Assembly: GCA_030998015.1 (NCBI GenBank)
Contig: JARWMV010000073.1
Span: 1-64,000 of the forward strand
Direction of reading: 5' to 3'
From: Ceratorhiza oryzae-sativae
Taxonomy: Eukaryota > Basidiomycota > Agaricomycetes > Cantharellales > Ceratobasidiaceae
Length of the DNA: 64,000 nucleotides
Shown here: in pieces, positions 57,983 through 64,000 of the stretch
How the letters are laid out: the number at the start of each line of letters is the position of its first letter
Numbering within the stretch: the first letter of the stretch is position 1
Made by a program: the position numbers and the translations under genes
Notes under the pieces: generated by a model
What the model was told of the DNA's origin: nothing
Databases searched by the model: none
Seen by the model: only the letters and a program-made list of their open reading frames with translations

Positions 57983-60900
57983 ATGTGGTCTTCTCGGCTG
58001 TTTTATCTTGTGCTTGCATGTGTCACTTGGGGGTTTGTAGTTGCCGGGTCGGTAAGTTTGATTTCCCTGACCATTTCCCGCCAACGTTTGATCGAGCGCG
58101 TTTTTAGGTTCATAGGCGTCAGACAACACTCCCAACGTCCAATGTCCAACTACAGAACTATACACTCAACGGAAGCGCATTCTCTGGCAACATATACGTA
58201 TGTATCATTGTTTGTATGAGTTCCCGTATCTAATCGAATTTTCAAACAGATCAAAAATTTGGCATACACAAAAGTCGTCACTGTTACATATTCGAACGCA
58301 GCCAACAACTGGGTCAGCGGTCAATCCATATCGGCATCGTATAGCTACTCGATCAGCGGTTCTTCATACGAGATCTGGTCATTTTCGGGCACGATTGGAT
58401 CTGGCGGAATCAAACAGTTCTACATTCGTTATGACGTCTCAGGATCGAGCTACTATGATAACAATGGAACCAAGGTAATATTCCTTAAGATTTTTGATGA
58501 AATGATACTGAGTAATGTTCGTAGAATTACGACGTCGGAACCGCTACAACAACTCCGGCGAGCACTACGTCCCCTACTCTGACGACGTCCATGGCATCTA
58601 CGACCACAACATCGTCTGTTGGAGCAAGCACTCAACCCATAACCACCACCGCCTCTAGCGCTGCTGCCTCAACGTCTACGTCCACTTCCTCGTAAGTCTC
58701 ATGTACCTTCCTTGTCCTTTCTGGACATTTACCTCTATCGAATCACAGCACCTCTATCAGTACATCATACGTCCCAACTCCCTCAAATATCCCTCCTGAG
58801 CTTACTCCATGCAACACTTGGAATGGCCAGGATAGCTGTGTTGGCCAGCAAACTGAGTACAACTCGACTTGGGACCTCCGTAAAGTCTGTCTCAGCCTCT
58901 CGTTGCTATAGCTATTCACTAAATGATACAAATTCAGTGGCAAACCCCAGCACGAGGCACCGTTGCTTGGTCCTCGGGCTTCCAAGACTATCGCGAACTC
59001 ACTGGCTATGTCGATATCGTGTACAACTCGGCTCGGACCTCGGCTACCGTGACTGTCAAGGCAAACTCGCGCACGGGAATCGCGCTGTCATATAGTTTCA
59101 ACGGGGGGGCGTACGGAACGAGTTCAAGCGCGACTGTCACGAGCTCGTTTACCGGTCCGTATGCGATTAGCGTCAAGGATGCGAACGGGGCTACCCTGGT
59201 ATTTGATTGTGAGTATTTGACTTGTTGTTGTCTTGGCGTGGGGTGATGACAGGTTGTGCTCTAGCTACATACTTTGTATGGGATGCTCCGGCTGTCAACA
59301 GAGCCGAGACGAATGGTGGACAGAAACTTGCGATTGTAGAGCTCTTCGGGTGGCCCTATGCTGATATCGAAAAGGAGTGTGTGTTCTTGGGCAAGGCTGG
59401 GTATGGTGGTGTAAGGATCTGGCCCCCATCCGGTGAGTGTGTGTTTTGTTTAGCTTTCTCAGGCCTCTGCTGAATTGGAACAAACTTTTTAGAGGCTGTT
59501 ACGTCTGATTGGTGGCCCCAATCTAATGAGCTGAAGTAAGCTACCACTATGTCTTGCGCTCGCAATGGTAAATTAACCAATAATTGGCAGCCCTTGGTGG
59601 TTTGTCTATCAACCCGTGTCATATCGTCTTATTAGCCGACATGGAACACTCGAGCAACTGCGCAGCATGATCACGACTTGCCGAAAGAATGGTGTGCGCG
59701 TGTATGCGGATGCTGTCGTCAACCACATGGTACGTATGCCTCGCGTGGATTCCTCGTTATGCTCTTCGTAACCAAGACCGCGTGTAGTCTGGCGGCGGAA
59801 ATGACATCCAGAACCATCGTGGGGGAGGATCCGCTCCTACGTGTGGCTGGTACGGCCCGAAGAACGGTACAGCCGGCAGCCCCTACTTTACACACACTTC
59901 CACCTACCAATACAACACCCAGACCGGCCTGCGCCCGGCAATGGAGTACCCGGCCGTTCCGTATAGCCCGACCGACTTTCATTGTGATCGCTCGCTCAAC
60001 TCGTTCACCGACGGATTCACGCTGAACTATGGGTGGCTCGTGGGGTTGGCCGACTTGAATACTGAAAAGGCGTATGTTCAGGAGCGAATCGCTACTTATT
60101 TTACTACACTTTTGAGCGTTGGTGAGTGATTTTTGCCTGGTTAAGAATGTCGATTGCAAGAGGACTAATTCTGGGTTCGATCTAGGATTCAGCGGATTCC
60201 GCATCGATGCCGCGAAGCACATGGGGCCTAAGAATATCGCCCAGATCCTGGCTCGCTTGAAGACCAAGATGGGTGGCAGCTTGCCTTCCGACTTTATCAC
60301 ATGGCTCGAAATCATTATTGGTGGCGAGAAGGACTTGCTAGCATGTCAATACAAGTATATCACCCGAGCTATTCCCACGACATCTGCAGCTGACTAAGAT
60401 GGCCATGTTTAGCGATTACAACTGGTATCAGTACTTCAACGAGCAAATGACTGCCGCCGGCCTGACGTCAACCGAGATCGGCTACGTCAAGATCTGGTCG
60501 TCGGATTATCCGAAAGAATACCCGATCTGCGGTTCCTGGATCTTGCCTGCGACGCGCTTCGTGATCCAGAACGACGATCATGATCAGCAGAATGACGGCT
60601 CAAGCTCGCGTGATATGGGTGATAAGGTACGTGCTTGCGATACATGCGCATATATCCACCCTGATTCGGTGTGCGGCGCATACTAGGGGTCGGTTTTGAT
60701 CAAGGACAAGAACGTGGCTACACACCGTCAGTTCGAAGTTCAGCTGTTCACTCAGACAGGATTTGCGGCGAGTGTTCGAAATGTGCTGTCGTCGTACTCG
60801 TTCAAAAGCAATGGCGCCAAAGTGCGATTACGATTTGCTTTACTTTCCAAGCTCATTGCTGACACTCCTGTTGGCTGACTTGCCAGGGATTTCCTGATGG

Positions 60901-61132
60901 CTACTCGGACTGTTCACGCTTCAAGGGCAATGGCACTTGTGTTTCCATGCCGTACTCGGCTGCCTATGACGCGAATGCTTGTGGCTATAGTGTAGTTCAA
61001 AGCGGTGCATGGACTGAGGGTGTGTATACCCGAGTTCACCGTGATATGTCGATTGTCAACGCCATGCGGGCGTGGATGGGCTTGGGGACTACGACTTCTT
61101 CGGCGGTTGGACTACCTTCAAGCTGCACTTGA
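57983..61132 (+). CDS. Secreted alpha-amylase, GH13 with N-terminal CBM21 starch-binding domain
   Basis: Cleaves alpha-1,4 bonds in starch or glycogen. The signal peptide MWSSRLFYLVLACVTWGFVV begins at ATG 57983. The CBM21 domain spans about 58110-58480 (NYTLNGSAFSGNIYV, NLAYTKVVTVTY, WSFSGTI, FYIRYDVSGSSYYDNNGTKNY). A Thr/Ser mucin-like linker follows (58525-58760), then a beta-rich module (58950-59210). The GH13 barrel starts AIVELFGWPYADIEKEC, with VYADAVVNHM (region I), FRIDAAKHM (region II; nucleophile Asp 60206-60208), WLEII (general acid Glu 60308-60310) and the third-acid region QNDDHDQQN (about 60567-60593). About 13 introns. Ends TGA 61130-61132. No lesion seen; the glucan-binding module being N-terminal matches CBM21 practice. 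Confidence 0.9.
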
Positions 61133-62467
61133 TGGATTCACCGTATGTACTATTCTGGCGTATGAATCGATGAGAACTTTTTTACTGTGAGCGACAACTC
61201 GCGAGAAGTACTTGGTACCTTAGTATGCTCGATAGGAACCCCGGCAAAAAGGAGTCCTGAAGGCTCCAACAGTAAGAGATGCTCCCCATTCTCGCCTGCA
61301 AAGACTGCCATTTTGCAGAAAAGGGGGGAGTCATATTTAGATGTCACCCAAAAGGGATTCAGCAGTTCCAAGACGTATTTCAGTCCAAAAAAACTTTTTA
61401 GGCTACCTGGTAGCGTTGAGCAACTAATTCTCGCAATCGGATCGATTTTTTTAATAGCAATGCCGATGCTTACCAGGAAGAATCATTCATGGTAATACAT
61501 AGCAGGAGGTGGACCAGGGCCCGAGAATGGGAATGGGATTGAAATAGACAGACCAAATAGCCTTGCCAAACCGGAGTCATCTTACGCCTATATCGGGCGA
61601 ATGGTTTAAATGAAGGTGACCTTATCGTAAAGCTGTGCCCCAAGCTATAGGAGTGCGATGAACGAGAAGAGTGTTGTCTTAAGTTACAGCCAACCGCCGG
61701 AAAGATAACTTAGCGAAGTGGATCACCGCCTAGGTTTCCGTTAGGAAGTCCGGACGAGTTTATAACCTGTTGTTAGCTTGTCGCGCTTGAAACTGGGTCT
61801 TGCTAACATGTTATTACACAAAATATGATTTATGTCATCACAACAACAAACACTCCTGTGTGTCGCTAGTATGCATCTAATTTGACACCACTCGCGTCCC
61901 CTCACGTCCCTTGGCCAAAAATGAGGTTTCCCGCCCTAATGCGTGAATATGCCGACAAAAGACTCGATTCCCGTGCCTTGATCCTCCGAGTTTACTAGCC
62001 CGTCTGCTTAGACACCTCCAAATCGGCGTTCGGAGCGCCACATTTGGTAGCACTATCTTTAAGTAGAATAAGGTTTGGATTCCAGCAGATAAAATAAATT
62101 CAAATTGATCAGCCTAGAGGTAGTAATGCAGGCAGCCAAGCAAGATTGCTAGGAGGGGTTTTTTTGAGTTTGGGACTGTTTGAAGATGGGGAATATTATA
62201 TTTGTTGTGGTGTGCTATGATTCGTTTTATGATCCACTTATCCCGCTTGAATTCCGACGTTCGCTTGATGCATCACAAAATGTTCCGCCGAGTAGTATTA
62301 TGGCACATGCGCATCCCCTAATTATGGCACTCCAAGCGTCGGCCCTGATGTGCCATTTCCCTTGACTATAAATGGCTTCTACATTCGTCAGGAATTGCGT
62401 TTAAAAGAGCACAGAGCGTATTTGCAGGACAAACTGAAAATCCCCATTATACAAGCCGAATGACCAC
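61133..62467. other. Intergenic, no gene seen
   Basis: About 1.3 kb between two genes ending toward each other. The frame 61187-61495 is open but shows no family features. AT-rich with polyadenylation-like AATAAA words near 62090-62098. Confidence 0.4.
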
Positions 62468-63484
62468 TCAATGGCCATTCTCACCTACAGCTTTCGGCCG
62501 GCGCCATGAAGCATGGTTTGCGCCTGATAGTTCACGAAGTCCGGGGGCTGGTTTCCGTGACTCAAACCCTATACAGCCCGGTACTGGTATTCTCCTCTTG
62601 GTCCATTCCGCGTTAGCTTTTCCGGCCTGCTGTCCCGTTTGAACCAATAATTCAGGGGTGGTGGCCACGTTGAGCTTTGGGGGGATCCAGTTTATATCGA
62701 AGCGGTGGGCTGGATCAGGGCGCGCCGTCACAAAGAACCACAGAGCAAACTTGCGGTTGCGAGTATTAGCATCATCTGATTCGTTGTAGTCGGGTCCAGT
62801 TGTCCTACGAGAGGTAGGAGGGGCGTCCTGTGACAGAATTGGGAGTGAAGGGCTCCAAAGGTTCCGTGCTACTGCTCGCAACAGAGTCCTGGATCGCGGG
62901 AATAGGAACAATGCGGGAATCAAGAAGCATAATTCGATGAGACAGATCGCAAGCCAGTTCCACATCCAGTCAAAAGAGCATTGACCTACAAATGGGGGAA
63001 ATATGTTGTGCATGGACCTCGGGTATCCCTCCATACTAAAACGTACCAGGTGGCTTAGCAGAAGGATGCGCCCATCCGTCGATATCTTTAGGGAACCAAA
63101 GGGTGCCCCAACGCTTGTGAACCTCTTGTTCGAAACCTAGACGCAAATTGTAAATGGCAGAGTTTATCAGCGTGCAGCCAGCTTATGGGGTGTGGTCAGG
63201 TACTTCGTTTCCAAGCACTCACCGAGAGATTGATGGGCCGTCGAAGGAGTGACTCGATCGCCGATTGCTTGAAGACAGCGTACCATGATCCTACCAATGT
63301 ATTTCAAGCTATTTAGAGTAGCGCAGCTGTTTGAGATATCTCCGGGGGTTAGAAGCTTTGCGGTGTCGTAGCACGGTGTCAGGTGGACGCACCGAAGCGA
63401 TGCGAAGTCGTCGATTCCTAAGATGAATATATGCACATAACATGAATATAGTGCTGCAGAGTATAAAATCAATTTTGAATTCAT
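62468..63484 (-). CDS. Unknown protein with one or two membrane segments
   Basis: Spliced minus-strand gene. The upstream part (63225-63425, perhaps from ATG 63484 or after a preceding intron) reads GIDDFASLRCVHLTPCYDTA...MVRCLQAIGDRVTPSTAHQS. An intron at about 63140-63225 leads to FEQEVHKRWGTLWFPKDIDG...HPSAKPPG (63050-63138). Another at about 63020-63050 leads to the last exon, with a hydrophobic segment (WNWLAICLIELCFLIPALFL, about 62900-62965) and a long polar tail ending at 62468. No known catalytic motif. The exon chain is supported by matching splice signals, but the start and family are unknown. Divergent from the gene at 63707. Confidence 0.5.
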
Positions 63485-63706
63485 GATAATATTAATTCGG
63501 TGAGAGGCCCTGACGGGTGGTTGAGAACTCGGGATTCGCCTCTATCCTCTGGGGACCGATCAAGGGCTCATTTGATGTCGGCGCTTGTGATTCACGTGAC
63601 CGTGTGTGGCACGCGTCTCCCAACTGTGGTCTTCATAACGCTAATTGTAAGCGTTTTAAACTGTGATGAATTGCTCTCATCTTGTTTATGGCTTATTCTG
63701 AAAATC

Positions 63707-63949
63707 ATGGACTACAACTTGGAGAGATCTGATGACGAGATGGACTTGCTTGGACCGTTGCACCGGCTGGATGATACTGCTGCTAGTGGTGACCCAGTAA
63801 CTCAAGGGGAAAGGTCACCTGAGGAAACAGAGGAGGAGATCCTAACATCAGACCCAGAAGAGCTAGCAGAGATTTTAGCCAACAAATCGCTGGAAAAGTA
63901 TCGCTCCGGCTTTGATGATACATCTTTGGAACGGGGAATTAATAGTAAG
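63707..63949 (+). CDS. First exon of an acidic protein, truncated by window edge
   Basis: ATG 63707 opens MDYNLERSDDEMDLLGPLHR, then an acidic stretch rich in Glu and Asp (SPEETEEEILTSDPEELAEI) and SLEKYRSGFDDTSLERG. AAG|GTGAGT at 63947-63955 is a good splice donor and the frame closes soon after, so the exon probably ends at 63949 with the remainder beyond the window. No family recognised. The upstream open frame from 63500 has no conserved character. Confidence 0.5.
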
Positions 63950-64000
63950 GTGAGTATACATATCCTTTGAGCAGGTCCTTCAACTAAGAATTGTAGCTAG

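Noticed and set aside
57779..58219. N-terminal extension of the amylase from 57779
   Set aside because: The signal-peptide ATG at 57983 follows a good TATA element, and the upstream frame lacks conserved features.

Overview
The window looks like a basidiomycete fungus, most likely an Agaricomycete of the Rhizoctonia type. This is inferred from gene structure and gene content, not from a database match. Host genes have many introns of about 50 bases with GT-AG (occasionally GC-AG) ends. Recognisable host products are a patatin-like lipase, a berberine-bridge-type flavoenzyme, a HUA1-like zinc-finger protein, coronin, a GH55 beta-1,3-glucanase and an alpha-amylase with a CBM21 domain. Roughly half of the window is nested transposable elements.

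Layout. 1-10817: patatin lipase, a TIR element at 1627-2337, an FAD-linked oxidoreductase (3715-5711), 3.4 kb with no convincing gene, and a HUA1-like proline-rich gene (minus strand, 9088-10817). 10818-46680: a repeat block. Its core is an old Gypsy/chromovirus LTR retrotransposon (13277-30592, target duplication TTCAC). A younger Gypsy element (17110-24025, target duplication ATATC) sits inside its reverse transcriptase. Next come LTR fragments and two solo LTRs, a Tc1/mariner-like DNA transposon (33493-36213, TA duplication) and a Tad/I-type LINE with ORF1 and ORF2 (about 40.4-46.68 kb). 46926-64000: host genes again. These are coronin (minus), a tandem pair of SAM-methyltransferase-like genes, a GH55 glucanase, a CBM21-GH13 amylase, an unknown membrane protein (minus) and a truncated first exon at the right edge.

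Most interesting observation. Between its chromodomain integrase and its 3' LTR, the outer Gypsy element carries a cargo module that ordinary Gypsy elements lack. It contains an orphan ORF of 284 codons, a spliced 160-residue gene on the opposite strand, and a 453-codon ORF with the full motif series of a rolling-circle replication initiator (Rep) of the CRESS-DNA virus/geminivirus type: HUH endonuclease motifs I, II and III, then Walker A, Walker B and motif C of the helicase. These three ORFs are open, while gag and pol of the same copy contain at least nine in-frame stops and two frameshifts. The layout suggests a retrotransposon that captured a DNA-virus replication gene.

The old repeats look strongly depleted in CG dinucleotides, and every gag stop is TGA, as expected if CGA arginine codons decayed by methyl-cytosine deamination. 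Younger copies (the inner Gypsy, the solo LTR at 32400-33079, most of LINE ORF2) retain CG. Intact secreted glucan- and starch-degrading enzymes lie on the right flank, so the repeat block ends sharply against a normal gene-rich segment.
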